Shown here: positions 47,264 to 56,205 of the stretch, piece after piece
Layout: every line of letters begins with the position of its first letter
Position numbering within the stretch: the first letter of the stretch is position 1
Assembly: GCF_008086345.1 (NCBI RefSeq)
Contig: NZ_CP043006.1
Span: 1,424,032-1,488,031 of the forward strand
Length of the DNA stretch: 64,000 bases
Origin: Chitinophaga sp. XS-30
GTDB taxonomy: Bacteria; Bacteroidota; Bacteroidia; Chitinophagales; Chitinophagaceae
Reading direction: 5' to 3'
Translations under genes and position numbers: made by a program
The notes under the pieces: model-generated
Database searches by the model: none
Told to the model about the DNA's origin: nothing
What the model saw: only the letters and a program-made list of their open reading frames with translations

Positions 47264-48175
47264 TCAGTTGAAAGCCTGCCTGAATTCCAAAGGAGAGCAT
47301 TTTGTCTTTGCTTTAAACAGTTTGCTGAAGGATTGCGGGTGTTCAAACCCCAATTCATAGGCGATCTCGGAAACGGATAAGCTGGTCGTGGAGAGTTTCT
47401 CCTTCGCCTTTTCTATCAGTTTTTCGTGTATATGTTGCTGGGTGCTTAACCCTGTGATCTGTTTCAATACGCTGCTTAAGTATTTGGCGGAAATGTTCAG
47501 TGAATCAGCAATGAACTGAACGGAAGGCAATCCTTTCGAGATCAATTCCTCATTGTTGAAGTAGTCTGATAATACACCATCCAGCTGTTCCAGTATCTCA
47601 TAATTCTTCTTCTCCCGGGTGATAAACTGGCGGTTGTAGAACCGTTCAGCATAGCTGAGCAATAATTCGATCTGGCTGATGATGATCTTTTTACTGAAAT
47701 TGTCGATGTTGGACAGGTATTCCTGCTGTATTTTCATCAGAATATCCGAAACGATCTGCTCTTCTTTTTCAGAAAGGAACAAAGCTTCATTGAGCGAATA
47801 ATCAAAGAATGCATACTTCCGGATGGTTTTTGCGAGCGAGGTATTCCATAAAAAATCAGGATGGATGAGCAATATCCATCCTGAGGGTTTCTTTGTCAGC
47901 TCCTGGTCGTTCATCTCCACACGCAACACCTGGTTGGGCGCAAAAAATGACATCAGGCCTTCGTCAAAATCATATTCCAGCTGTCCGTAGCGGAACTTGC
48001 CCATCACATCTTTCTTCAGGGCGATGGAGTAAAAGTGCTGCAACCAGTGCGAGACACGATTCCCGTGATACATCGCTCCGTAATCCACCACACTGATCAG
48101 CGGATGTGCCGGTTTGGGCAAATGGTTCAACTCATGAAACTGGCTGATAGTAGTGATTTTAACTAATTCGCTCAT
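47264..48175 (-). CDS. AraC family transcriptional regulator
   Basis: The 303-residue protein has an N-terminal cupin-like domain of the type RYGQLEYDFDEGLMSFFAPNQVLRVE and a C-terminal AraC domain (about 205-303: VQFIADSLNISAKYLSSVLKQITG, VSEIAYELGFEHPQSFSKLFKAKTKCSPLEFRQ). It starts 19 bases after the SDR gene on the same strand, so the two are probably co-transcribed. It also lies directly upstream of the receptor cluster whose promoters carry 21-bp direct repeats, making it the nearest candidate to bind them. Confidence 0.92.
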   Translation of the reverse strand: MSELVKITTISQFHELNHLPKPAHPLISVVDYGAMYHGNRVSHWLQHFYSIALKKDVMGKFRYGQLEYDFDEGLMSFFAPNQVLRVEMNDQELTKKPSGWILLIHPDFLWNTSLAKTIRKYAFFDYSLNEALFLSEKEEQIVSDILMKIQQEYLSNIDNFSKKIIISQIELLLSYAERFYNRQFITREKKNYEILEQLDGVLSDYFNNEELISKGLPSVQFIADSLNISAKYLSSVLKQITGLSTQQHIHEKLIEKAKEKLSTTSLSVSEIAYELGFEHPQSFSKLFKAKTKCSPLEFRQAFN

Positions 48176-48194
48176 ATCCCAAAGTTAACAAAAA

Positions 48195-48959
48195 TCAGAT
48201 GTGCACACCTCCGGAAACCTCAATGCGCTGTGCATTGATCCAGTAGGCTTCGTCCGTGCACAGGAAGGCAACAACAGCGCCAATGTCGGTTGGCAGGCCC
48301 ACACGGCCCAGCGCTGTTTCCGCGGCTATTGTCTCGTTCATTCCGGCATTGTCACGCACGAAACCGCCCATGATATCTGTTTCTATCGCACCCGGCGCCA
48401 CTACATTGGTCCTTATTTTCCTTTGTCCCAGTTCCCGGGCCATATATTTCGTCAATACTTCCACCCCGCCTTTCATAGCGGCATAGGCAGCAAATCCGGG
48501 TGTTGCGAAGCGTGTGAGCCCGGTAGAAATGTTTACGATTCCCCCGCCGTCATTCATGATCTTCAATGCCTGCTGGGTGATGAAAAACGGCGCCATCAGG
48601 TGAATGTGGATCATGTCCTTAAAGTCCGAAATGGAAGCATCGGCAAATGGGGCCGGGGAAATGCTGCCCGCATTGTTCACCAGATAGTCTATCGTGGAGG
48701 TGCCGAATTTTTCGGCCAGTGCCGGCTGTAATCTTTCCCGGAAGAAGGGTTCGTAGGCTTCATAATCAGATACGTCCAGGGGAATTGCCGCGGCTTTTTG
48801 TCCCAATGCTTCAATTTCAGCTACTACTTCCTGAGCGGCTGTTACATTGGATTGATAAGTGAGTACCACATCCAGCCCCTTTTTTGCCAGATTAACAGCC
48901 ATATCTCTTCCCAAACCACGGCTTCCGCCGGTCACTACCGCAATTTTACTTTTCTTCAT
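48195..48959 (-). CDS. SDR family oxidoreductase (3-ketoacyl-ACP reductase-like)
   Basis: The 254-residue classical short-chain dehydrogenase has the cofactor loop GGSRGLG (11-17), NNAG (95-98), and the catalytic Ser145, Tyr159 and Lys163 (YAAMK). The C-terminus GGVHI follows the family pattern. The substrate is unknown. It is upstream of, and likely in one transcript with, an AraC regulator. Confidence 0.93.
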   Translation of the reverse strand: MKKSKIAVVTGGSRGLGRDMAVNLAKKGLDVVLTYQSNVTAAQEVVAEIEALGQKAAAIPLDVSDYEAYEPFFRERLQPALAEKFGTSTIDYLVNNAGSISPAPFADASISDFKDMIHIHLMAPFFITQQALKIMNDGGGIVNISTGLTRFATPGFAAYAAMKGGVEVLTKYMARELGQRKIRTNVVAPGAIETDIMGGFVRDNAGMNETIAAETALGRVGLPTDIGAVVAFLCTDEAYWINAQRIEVSGGVHI

Positions 48960-49190
48960 TGTTTACATTTTTTGATAAAGCAAAGTTCAGGCGGAGTTCA
49001 TGCTTTGAAGTGCCGAAAAGTCAGAATGTTGTAGCCAAAATTCAGGGGAAGGTAGATAAGGGCCTTTCGGGGCACGGCATGCCCTTTCCCGCCGGGTGGC
49101 GGACTCCGGGCTTTTTTTGTTGCCGGGATGGTGGTTGACCAATGTCAGGGGCTTATATCGCTTTAATTTGCGATGTGATCATCAGGGATG

Positions 49191-49529
49191 CTATTTGCCA
49201 ATAACCTCCCTGCGATGAAGAAGTCCCCAGCTCCAGAGTTCGTACAACACTTTTTTAAGTGACATGCCATGGGCTGTCATGGTGTATTCGATCTTTGGGG
49301 GGAAGGTATCATGTACATCTCTTTTGACAAGTTTGTTGGCCTGCATTTTTTTGAGTTCCGCGGACAGCGTTTTGTCCGTTATCCCATTCACTTCTCTTGC
49401 AATTTCCTTAAACCGTTTAGGCCCACTGCACAGCGAATACAGGATCAGCAACGTCCATCTGCCCTCAACAGCCTCCAGCGCATCTTTGATGGAAAGCATG
49501 GCCTTTGAGCAGTCTTCTTCTAACAGCAT
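49191..49529 (-). CDS. HxlR family winged-helix regulator
   Basis: The 112-residue protein shows the HxlR pattern: EDCSKAMLSIKDALEAVEGRWTLLILYSLCSG with the N-terminal cysteine, RFKEIAREVNGITDKTLSAELKKMQANKLV and the PPKIEYTMTAHG wing. The start at 49529 (MLLEEDC) was chosen over an open extension to 49736, which would overlap the divergent methyltransferase and lacks similarity. TAAGTAC-like elements upstream match those at the other HxlR gene in this window. Confidence 0.92.
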   Translation of the reverse strand: MLLEEDCSKAMLSIKDALEAVEGRWTLLILYSLCSGPKRFKEIAREVNGITDKTLSAELKKMQANKLVKRDVHDTFPPKIEYTMTAHGMSLKKVLYELWSWGLLHRREVIGK

Positions 49530-49655
49530 AGTCTTGATTTTATACTTACTTTCTTCCGGGAAAGCGCTTTCATTTTGGAAAGTGCTATCATTTGGAAAGC
49601 AAAGGTAAGTACTTTTGTGAAGTGAAGACCTTGGCATAATAAGGACCAATGTCAC

Positions 49656-50579
49656 ATGATCGGCATCAGCATAGTATTTCCGGACAAAAAAAGCAAGAAC
49701 GTGATAGAGATTTTCAAAACAAATATTCAGCAGCAAAGTCAGACTGAAGCACTAGGCAGGGTACTGACAAGTATCTTTCCGGATTGCAGGATCAATTTTG
49801 ACATCGATGATCGCGATAAAATACTTCGGATGGAAGGTTCGTTTGTAGATGTCCGTGCAGTGATCTCAGTTGTGGAAGACCTTGGTTTTTCGTGTAAGGT
49901 GATACCTGACCGGGTCTGTGAAGATACCGCCAATCCGCCGGAGGAAATGCGGGCATTCTGGGAAACCGGTTTTCTCGAACATAAGACCATGTGGGGTTTT
50001 GAGCCGGCAAAATCAGCCATCATCGCCAGGGATGTATTTGTGGAAGAAGGTATCAGGGATGTACTGGTGCCAGGCATTGGCTACGGCAGAAATGCGCGTG
50101 TTTTCATTGACAGCGGTATAAAAGTAACCGGTATTGAAATATCCGGGGCGGCAATTGAATTGGCAAGAGAACATTATGGTACTGATATGGACATTTTCCA
50201 TGGATCAGTGACTGATATGCCCTTTGATGCGCATCTGTATGAGGGGGTTTTTTGTTACGGGCTTGTTTATCTGTTAGACCCTGACCAAAGAAAGAAGATG
50301 ATAAGCGACTGTTATCATCAATTGAAGCCCGGCGGCTGGATGATCTTTTCCGTCGTCTCCAAAAATTCCCCGAATTACGGAAAGGGCAGGGAAGTTAGAA
50401 AAGACACGTTTGAAGTCGGGAGAGGGGGACAGGTGTTTTTCTATGATATGAACGCCGTTAAGCGGGACTTTGGAGGATATGGTTTGGAGGATTTTTTTGA
50501 AATTGAGGAGCCGAATAATGCTGCGGGGAACCGGCCATCCTTCAGGTTTATTGTTATCAGATGTAAAAAGGGGGAATAG
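49656..50579 (+). CDS. Small alpha/beta domain fused to class I SAM methyltransferase
   Basis: The 307-residue protein has two parts. Residues about 16-82 (VIEIFKTNIQQQSQ to VVEDLGFSCKVI) look like a compact ferredoxin-like or HMA-like domain without metal cysteines; I recall stand-alone versions of about 70 residues in Bacteroidota. Residues about 90-305 form a class I methyltransferase: VLVPGIGYGRNARVF is motif I, GIEISGAAIELARE motif II, YEGVFCYGLVYLLDPDQR and LKPGGWMIFSVV motifs IV-VI. The substrate is unknown. A GTG at 49701 would start exactly at the small domain and is an alternative start. It is divergent from the HxlR gene. Confidence 0.85.
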   Translation: MIGISIVFPDKKSKNVIEIFKTNIQQQSQTEALGRVLTSIFPDCRINFDIDDRDKILRMEGSFVDVRAVISVVEDLGFSCKVIPDRVCEDTANPPEEMRAFWETGFLEHKTMWGFEPAKSAIIARDVFVEEGIRDVLVPGIGYGRNARVFIDSGIKVTGIEISGAAIELAREHYGTDMDIFHGSVTDMPFDAHLYEGVFCYGLVYLLDPDQRKKMISDCYHQLKPGGWMIFSVVSKNSPNYGKGREVRKDTFEVGRGGQVFFYDMNAVKRDFGGYGLEDFFEIEEPNNAAGNRPSFRFIVIRCKKGE

Positions 50580-50646
50580 TCATTAGCCACCGGAAGGAAC
50601 AGGCGCCATCCACCGGTTTATTTCATTAATTTTGTCAAAACAATGT

Positions 50647-51498
50647 ATGGGTTCTCTGCTGGATGACATCAAACAGAACGATAAACTGCCGATCCGCCTT
50701 GTTTCGCCAGGATTTGGCCAGCTCCCTTCAGATGAGCTCTTCAAACAGGGCCATACCCATCGTAAAGCCTATTATTTCTTTCTGTTCATGGTGGATGGCT
50801 GTACGCAGCACCGTGTCGATCTTCAGCAGTTTGATATCCATACAAACGAGTTGCTGATCGTTCTTCCTCACCAGATGCACGAGCTTCCGAAATCGAAGCA
50901 TGGTTCAGATTATTTCAAGATCGGTTTTGATGAAAGCTGCCTTTCCCTGTTGCCCAGACAATATCCTTTCCTGGTGAATCCCCTGAACACCCAAAAGGTG
51001 ATTTTCAGTCCAGCTGCCGCTGCCAGGCTTAAATCGATCTTCGAAATACTATTGGAGCTGTTGAGCGTGATGACCACTGATCCGGAGCTTATCCTGGCGC
51101 ACCTTAACAGCTTGCTGACAGAAATAAATGCCGCATATTTTAATGCTGACCGGGTGCCGGCTGATGAAAAACTTTCCAAATACATCGACTTCAAGGTTTT
51201 TGTGGAGAACAACCTCACCGATCATCCTACGATCAGGGAGATTGCAGAGAAACTGGCCATTAACACCAATAGTTTATATGGCATTGTGAAGCAATATTCC
51301 GGCCTTTCCCCCAAAGAGTTCATGATCAATCGCCTGATACTCGAAGCACGCCGCCGGCTGTATTATGGTGAGAGCGCCTCTGTCAAAACGCTTGCCTTCG
51401 AGCTGGGTTTTAATGATCCCGAATATTTCTCCCGGTTGTTCAGGAAGGTCACGGGTAAAACGATTGCCGCATTCTTTCAGGATTTGTCAGGGAAGTAA
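50647..51498 (+). CDS. AraC family transcriptional regulator
   Basis: The 283-residue protein has an N-terminal cupin-like domain (KAYYFFLFMVDGCTQHRVD, LIVLPHQMHELPKS) and a C-terminal AraC domain (about 185-280: TIREIAEKLAINTNSLYGIVKQYSGLSPKEFM, VKTLAFELGFNDPEYFSRLFRKVTGK). Start at 50647 (MGSLLDD); a TTG 15 bases upstream is less likely. It lies 62 bases before an aldo/keto reductase gene on the same strand and probably regulates it. Confidence 0.92.
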   Translation: MGSLLDDIKQNDKLPIRLVSPGFGQLPSDELFKQGHTHRKAYYFFLFMVDGCTQHRVDLQQFDIHTNELLIVLPHQMHELPKSKHGSDYFKIGFDESCLSLLPRQYPFLVNPLNTQKVIFSPAAAARLKSIFEILLELLSVMTTDPELILAHLNSLLTEINAAYFNADRVPADEKLSKYIDFKVFVENNLTDHPTIREIAEKLAINTNSLYGIVKQYSGLSPKEFMINRLILEARRRLYYGESASVKTLAFELGFNDPEYFSRLFRKVTGKTIAAFFQDLSGK

Positions 51499-51560
51499 TA
51501 CGTTTTGTCCGGCTGTTTAAAGAATGTTCAGCTCATTTTTGTTCTTCAAAAAGATCAACA

Positions 51561-52550
51561 ATGAACAGAACATTAGGAACAAACGGCCCGTTAGTGTCCG
51601 CTACAGGTTTGGGATGCATGGGCATGTCCGGCGCATACGGGCAATCAGATGAAAAGGAGTCCATCGCTACCATCGAGCGGGCGCTTGAGCTCGGGCACAA
51701 TTTTTTAGACACCTCCGATCATTATGGCGCGGGCCACAATGAGGACGTGATCGGCCAGGCTATCAAAGGTAAACGTGAGAAAGCCTTTCTCTCCGTTAAA
51801 ACAGGCCAGCTGCTTGCTCCCGCCGCCAATGGAGGTATGGCCCCCGGTCCGGTAAATACGCATCCGGATTACCTGCGCAATGCCGTTATTTACAGTTTGC
51901 GGAGGCTTAAGACGGAGTATATCGATCTTTATACCCCGGCCAGAGTTGATCCGAACGTCCCTATCGAAGAAACCATCGGTGCGCTGGCTGATCTTGTGCA
52001 AAAGGGGGTGATCCGCTACATTGGTTTGTCGGAAGCATCAGCGGAAACCGTTCGCAGAGCTGCCGCTACGCACCCGGTTATCGCGCTGCAAACAGAATAC
52101 TCGTTATGGAGCAGGGATATAGAGGCGGAGGTGTTGCCTACTATAAGGGAATTGGGTATTGGTCTGGTTGCCTATGCGCCTTTAAGCCGGGGTTTTTTAA
52201 GCGGGGAATTCAGGAAACCGGAGGACATTAAAGATAACCGGGCGCACATGCCCCGGTATCAGGGCGAGAACTTTTACAAGAACCTCGAGCTGGTTGAAAA
52301 GATCAGGGCTTTGGCTGCCGGTAAAAATTGCACACCCGCGCAATTGGCCATCGCCTGGGTGCTTTCTCAAGGCGATGATATCATTACTATTCCGGGTTCC
52401 AAACGAATAAAACATCTGGAAGAGAATATCGCGTCTGAGGATGTTGAACTTACCCGGGAAGATATTGAAAGCATTGATGCCATTATGCCTGCGGGGATTG
52501 TTTCCGGTGCGCGGTACCCGGAGCGGTTTCTGAGTACTTTAAACCGGTAA
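51561..52550 (+). CDS. Aldo/keto reductase
   Basis: The 329-residue TIM-barrel NADPH-dependent carbonyl reductase has D50, Y55 (DTSDHYG) and K80 of the catalytic tetrad. Where most relatives have the histidine in DLYYxHRxD, this protein reads DLYTPARVD, placing alanine 127 there. I recall a subfamily with PAR at this site, so the change may be natural rather than inactivating. The NADPH-binding C-terminus GSKRIKHLEENI is present. Confidence 0.92.
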   Translation: MNRTLGTNGPLVSATGLGCMGMSGAYGQSDEKESIATIERALELGHNFLDTSDHYGAGHNEDVIGQAIKGKREKAFLSVKTGQLLAPAANGGMAPGPVNTHPDYLRNAVIYSLRRLKTEYIDLYTPARVDPNVPIEETIGALADLVQKGVIRYIGLSEASAETVRRAAATHPVIALQTEYSLWSRDIEAEVLPTIRELGIGLVAYAPLSRGFLSGEFRKPEDIKDNRAHMPRYQGENFYKNLELVEKIRALAAGKNCTPAQLAIAWVLSQGDDIITIPGSKRIKHLEENIASEDVELTREDIESIDAIMPAGIVSGARYPERFLSTLNR

Positions 52551-52638
52551 ATGCAGTGAGCAGGCTGCTTTTTGAATTGGCGTAACATCTTCCGGGTTTG
52601 ATCTTAGCCTTGGGGATAGTGCCCGATGGCAAAGATCA

Positions 52639-52681
52639 CACCACAACAAAAACGCTGATCCCCGGCGTTTTTGTTGTGGTG
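52639..52681. terminator. Perfect 17-bp inverted repeat, probable bidirectional terminator
   Basis: CACCACAACAAAAACGC (52639-52655) and GCGTTTTTGTTGTGGTG (52665-52681) pair perfectly around a 9-base loop. It lies between the convergent aldo/keto reductase and lipoprotein genes. The T-rich tract is inside the stem rather than after it, so termination is likely but not certain. Confidence 0.65.
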
Positions 52682-52749
52682 AATATAGATGATTACTTTC
52701 GGACGGATAGGAAAGATCAGAAAGCGGAGTTTAGCAGCTGCACGCATGC

Positions 52750-53853
52750 TTATTTCCTTTTTACGGCATACAATATCATCGCCCCCAATACGATAAAAGC
52801 TGTTGCAAGAAACGCCCAGCGGTTTGTTTTTTTAGAGGATGCTGCAATAGTATAATTCGCATTCAGCAACCGGTATGTATCTATTTTCCAGGTTAATGTG
52901 TCATTAGACAAAATGCCATCCGATTCAACAATATCACCCGGCATCACCAGTTTGTAATCAATAGAAGCATTAAAATAGGTTGACAGGCGCTCAAACGCTT
53001 CCGGTTCGATAATTTGCTGTACCAGGCTATCGTTACCGGATTTGGCGAAGTTGCCGAACGCCTGTGTATTAAATGACTTGTCCAATATCGGCATCAAATC
53101 AGATTTGGTCAGCTCTTTAGCATGCCGGGCATAATACAAGGCAAAAACACTATCCTTTTGCGCTTCCATGATAGTTTTGGAAGGATGGTTGGCAATTAAT
53201 TCCAGATGCCTGATCAACTCGCTGTACTGCATTTCAAATAAGTTGTGCAGCAGCCACTTTCCCGCTTTTTCCTCAATGCTGTTCAATATATCATTAGCCT
53301 CTACGCCGTTCATTCCTTTCAAAATATCAGGTTTGCCGGTCAGCCAATAGCCAGCCTCCTCTGCACTCAGGTACCTGGTCACCGGAATGGCGAATGTGAT
53401 GGGCAGTTTGGAAAAGGACTCTTTAAAGTTGTAGTAGGTATAGAAGAAACGGAACCGCTTTTCCAGTGCCGGCTTCATCGTTATATCGCGCCAGGCATGC
53501 GATGACTTTATCTGGAAGGAATCTGCCAGATGCTGTACGGTGTTATAGTGCTTGCGGGCTATTGCGGTGATGACTTCCATGCTATCCTGCGGATCTTTCT
53601 TCCAGCCTGTTACCGGCCAGTCGGTCCTTATTTCCTCCCCTTTATATTTCCATTGTATATCCCAGCCCGTAAGGTCCATTATAAACGGGTGGTCAGCAGT
53701 GTCGCCCTGTATGAACTTTTCATCTACAGCGGCGGTCGATACCCTGTTGAGACTTCCATCGCTGTTTAGCGTAGTGGTCATGTTGACATTATTGTTGCAG
53801 GCTGCCAGCAACGAACCGGTCACTATTATTAAACCCCTGATAGTTGTTTTCAT
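52750..53853 (-). CDS. Lipoprotein with C-terminal membrane helix, sigma-linked
   Basis: The 367-residue protein has a lipobox (LLAAC, Cys about 19) and a C-terminal hydrophobic helix (about 347-362, AFLATAFIVLGAMILYAV) ending in KRK. Between them is a mixed alpha/beta region of about 320 residues that I do not recognise. It begins 7 bases after a small membrane protein gene that overlaps an ECF sigma gene, so it is probably part of that sigma factor's regulatory unit or its target. Double anchoring (lipid plus helix) is unusual and would tie it to the inner membrane. Confidence 0.8.
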   Translation of the reverse strand: MKTTIRGLIIVTGSLLAACNNNVNMTTTLNSDGSLNRVSTAAVDEKFIQGDTADHPFIMDLTGWDIQWKYKGEEIRTDWPVTGWKKDPQDSMEVITAIARKHYNTVQHLADSFQIKSSHAWRDITMKPALEKRFRFFYTYYNFKESFSKLPITFAIPVTRYLSAEEAGYWLTGKPDILKGMNGVEANDILNSIEEKAGKWLLHNLFEMQYSELIRHLELIANHPSKTIMEAQKDSVFALYYARHAKELTKSDLMPILDKSFNTQAFGNFAKSGNDSLVQQIIEPEAFERLSTYFNASIDYKLVMPGDIVESDGILSNDTLTWKIDTYRLLNANYTIAASSKKTNRWAFLATAFIVLGAMILYAVKRK

Positions 53854-53860
53854 GGTATGA

Positions 53861-54271
53861 TTATTTTCCTGGTATATGATTATATCGTTCTCTGAAGGAG
53901 GCTATAGGACTTTTTTCTTTCTTATACTGTATATAATAGTCCAGCAGATCATCTATGGATTTCGTTTGAGGTAACCTGCTGTGATCGCGGACAGCTGTTT
54001 TATAGTATGGATTACCCATAGCGTTTGATTGATGATCGCCCCCTTCAGCCAGCTGCTGATACAGCAGAAAAGAAAGCAGTATGACAGCTGCCGCAGTGGA
54101 AACAATCCGGGCCATACTTAGCAGTTTGCCGCCGGTATTGCCGGCCTGCTTTTTATTAACAATACCGGATAAAATGTTGTCCGTAAGTTTAGCCGCATCC
54201 ATTTCTTTCAACGCAGGCCGGGCGGCCCGCAATGCAGCCAGTATTTCTTCCAGTTTTTTATCACTTTTCAT
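53861..54271 (-). CDS. Small membrane protein, candidate anti-sigma factor
   Basis: The 136-residue protein has a charged N-terminal helix region (1-50, KKLEEILAALRAARPALKEMDAAKL), one membrane helix (about 53-70, MARIVSTAAAVILLSFLLY) and a short extracytoplasmic tail. Its start overlaps the end of the sigma gene by 11 bases, which is the usual arrangement for an anti-sigma factor. It has no zinc-finger (ZAS) or FecR signature, so the assignment rests on topology and position. Confidence 0.75.
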   Translation of the reverse strand: MKSDKKLEEILAALRAARPALKEMDAAKLTDNILSGIVNKKQAGNTGGKLLSMARIVSTAAAVILLSFLLYQQLAEGGDHQSNAMGNPYYKTAVRDHSRLPQTKSIDDLLDYYIQYKKEKSPIASFRERYNHIPGK

Positions 54272-54824
54272 AGATCATCATTTTGCGTAGTGCTTCCTTT
54301 ATATTTTTCTTGGCCAGATACAGGTTGCTTTTCACTTTTTCAGCAGTCAGTCTGGTGATCACCGTTATTTCCTCCGTTTCCAGGCCTTCCAGATATTTCA
54401 GCGTAAATACCAGTTTTTGTTTTGGGGTGAGGGAATGCGTAAGCTGTGCGATGACGGATGCAATATTCCTGTTCAATAGCTGTTGCTCCAGGTTGGAATT
54501 TGCCAACTGGTCGCTCAGCAATATGATATTTTCTTCTGCATACGGTACCAGCGTTTTCTTTGAGCGCAGGTAGTCGTAGCTGCAGTTGGTGGCAATGGTG
54601 TACAACCAGGTACGGAAGCGAAACTTCGGGTCATAGGTTTTACAATAGGTCCATGCCCTTAAAAAAGTCTCCTGTACCACATCCTTTGCATCATCTTCGT
54701 TGCCCACCAGTCTGAATACATAGGCGAAAATCTGAGACTGGTATAGCGTTACGATCTGCCCGAATGCAGCCGTATCGCCTTGTTGGCATCGTGCTATCCA
54801 TTCGTTAAGGCTTTGTTCGTGCAT
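54261..54824 (-). CDS. ECF RNA polymerase sigma factor
   Basis: The 187-residue sigma factor has region 2 (TAAFGQIVTLYQSQIFAYVF, DDAKDVVQETFLRAWTYC, FRTWLYTIATNCSYDYLR) and region 4 (LTPKQKLVFTLKYLEGLETEEI, VKSNLYLAKKNIKEAL). It belongs to the sigma-E/SigW-like type rather than the FecI-like type. The start at 54824 (MHEQSLNEW) is chosen because the promoter occupies 54873-54902; the frame stays open into it from a TTG. Confidence 0.92.
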   Translation of the reverse strand: MHEQSLNEWIARCQQGDTAAFGQIVTLYQSQIFAYVFRLVGNEDDAKDVVQETFLRAWTYCKTYDPKFRFRTWLYTIATNCSYDYLRSKKTLVPYAEENIILLSDQLANSNLEQQLLNRNIASVIAQLTHSLTPKQKLVFTLKYLEGLETEEITVITRLTAEKVKSNLYLAKKNIKEALRKMMIYEK

Positions 54825-54872
54825 GAACTGCTTGTTTGTAGTAGTTATACTGTTGCATTCCGGGGAAAGTCG

Positions 54873-54902
54873 AAAAAATAGGTAAAATAGTTGGTTATGC
54901 AA
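54873..54902 (-). promoter_or_regulatory. Promoter of the ECF sigma operon
   Basis: On the minus strand TTG (54902-54900), 19 bases and TATTTTTT (54880-54873) match the Bacteroidota consensus in 10 of 11 positions counted over TTG and TAnnTTTG. It lies about 50 bases before the ATG at 54824. Confidence 0.6.
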
Positions 54903-55040
54903 TTAGCCGGGTCATGCTCGAGCTTTAACAGCCATTGCTACCAGGACTTTGCGCATTCTGCCCCTGTAATTGTCGTATTTCACACTGTAGTGGTTCCATG
55001 TGTGTTGACGAGATTTGTAGCATAATAAATCGGAGATAAT

Positions 55041-55649
55041 ATGAGAAAAATAATTGTGCTGTCAATGATTTCATTGGATGGGGTCATGCAGGCACCCGGT
55101 GGGCCTGAGGAAGATACTTCAGGCGGTTTCAAATATGGTGGCTGGGTAGCACCGTATTCTGACGAAGTTTATAATGAGGTGCTGCAGAAAGAGTTGAAAC
55201 CTGCAGATTATCTTTTGGGTAGGAAAACATTCGAAATTTGGGCCGGCTACTGGCCTGACCATGCTGACTTTTGGCCAGGTGTTAATGAAGGCACAAAATA
55301 TGTGTTTTCCAAAAGTATGAAGAAGTCGGACCCGATGGTTACCGGGTGGAAAAACTCCGTGGTTGTAAGAAATCTGGCGGATATCAAAAAGCTCAAGAAT
55401 TCAAATGGCCCGGACATTCAGGTGTGGGGTAGCAGTGAACTCGTTCAACTCCTCCTTAAGAAGGATATTGCGGACGAACTCAGGCTTAAAATTCACCCCT
55501 TGACTTTAGGCAAGGGAAAAAAGCTTTTTGGGAATGGAACGATTCCGGCAGCGTTTACACTGGCAGAGAGTATTGTTACGCCAAAAGGAGTCATTATTGC
55601 CCATTACAAGCGGGCGGGGAACGTTGAGACAGGTACTAGCGGGGCCTGA
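55041..55649 (+). CDS. RibD-C/dihydrofolate-reductase-fold protein (YyaP-like)
   Basis: The 202-residue protein has the dihydrofolate-reductase fold of RibD C-terminal-domain proteins. It shows RKIIVLSMISLDGVMQAPGGPEED, a GGWVAPY segment, LLGRKTFEIWAGYWP and IQVWGSSELVQLLLKKDIADELRLKIHPLTLGKGKKLF. These are all typical of stand-alone DHFR-family reductases of unknown substrate. A GGAG sequence lies about 10 bases before the ATG. It is the last intact gene before the decayed island. Confidence 0.92.
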   Translation: MRKIIVLSMISLDGVMQAPGGPEEDTSGGFKYGGWVAPYSDEVYNEVLQKELKPADYLLGRKTFEIWAGYWPDHADFWPGVNEGTKYVFSKSMKKSDPMVTGWKNSVVVRNLADIKKLKNSNGPDIQVWGSSELVQLLLKKDIADELRLKIHPLTLGKGKKLFGNGTIPAAFTLAESIVTPKGVIIAHYKRAGNVETGTSGA

Positions 55650-56205
55650 AATAAAGTAAAAGGGATCAAGTCAAATTCCCGGGCGGCTCACCAGTTTGTT
55701 ATTGCGCCTTATTGCGGGTAGGAGTTATTCATACTATTCAGTACCGGATCGCAGCCTTGTGAAAAGCGAAGGATAACCGAAGGATCACACCGGGGCATGT
55801 GGACTTCTATGTTGTAAACCAAATTTTGCGGGATATTTTTTCGGCCTTTTTACCCTTCCATTGTTTGAAACCCTGCCGGGAAGGGGGGAACGGCGCGGCA
55901 GCAGCGCCTTCCCCGGTTTGGGAAGTCTTTTGCCGGCATCTGTTTTTAAGGAGATAAAAGTTCACCTTCGCCATTTTTCAATGGACGCCAGGCACATAAC
56001 CCATAAAACAGACTTCTCTTAGCAGACATTGTGGTTAAACAAGCTGCAATTTGATATTATTTTCTATAGGATGCCAGTTGCAAACTTGATAAGAGCGGTC
56101 CAGGGCAACGATAGTTGCAACGGCCGCAGTCCACCTGCTGCATTCCCTGGCATAAATGTGTTTTACAGGCCTTATTTTTCGTGAATGTTTACTACTATCT
56201 TCAGG
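55650..56205. other. Gene-free stretch at the left side of the decayed island
   Basis: No open frame here looks protein-like. A strong hairpin (GGGGAA-C-GGCGC / GCGCCTTCCCC, 55885-55914) has no T tract. The part next to the transposase stop (about 56050-56205) is probably the non-coding end of the IS110-type element, but I cannot place its exact terminus. Confidence 0.5.

Noticed and set aside
49080..49125. Terminator-like GC stretch followed by seven T
   Set aside because: The T run is on the plus strand but no plus-strand gene ends there and the stem pairs poorly.
55885..55914. Terminator after the DHFR-fold gene
   Set aside because: The hairpin is strong but lacks a T tract and lies more than 230 bases downstream; kept only as a hairpin in the gene-free stretch.
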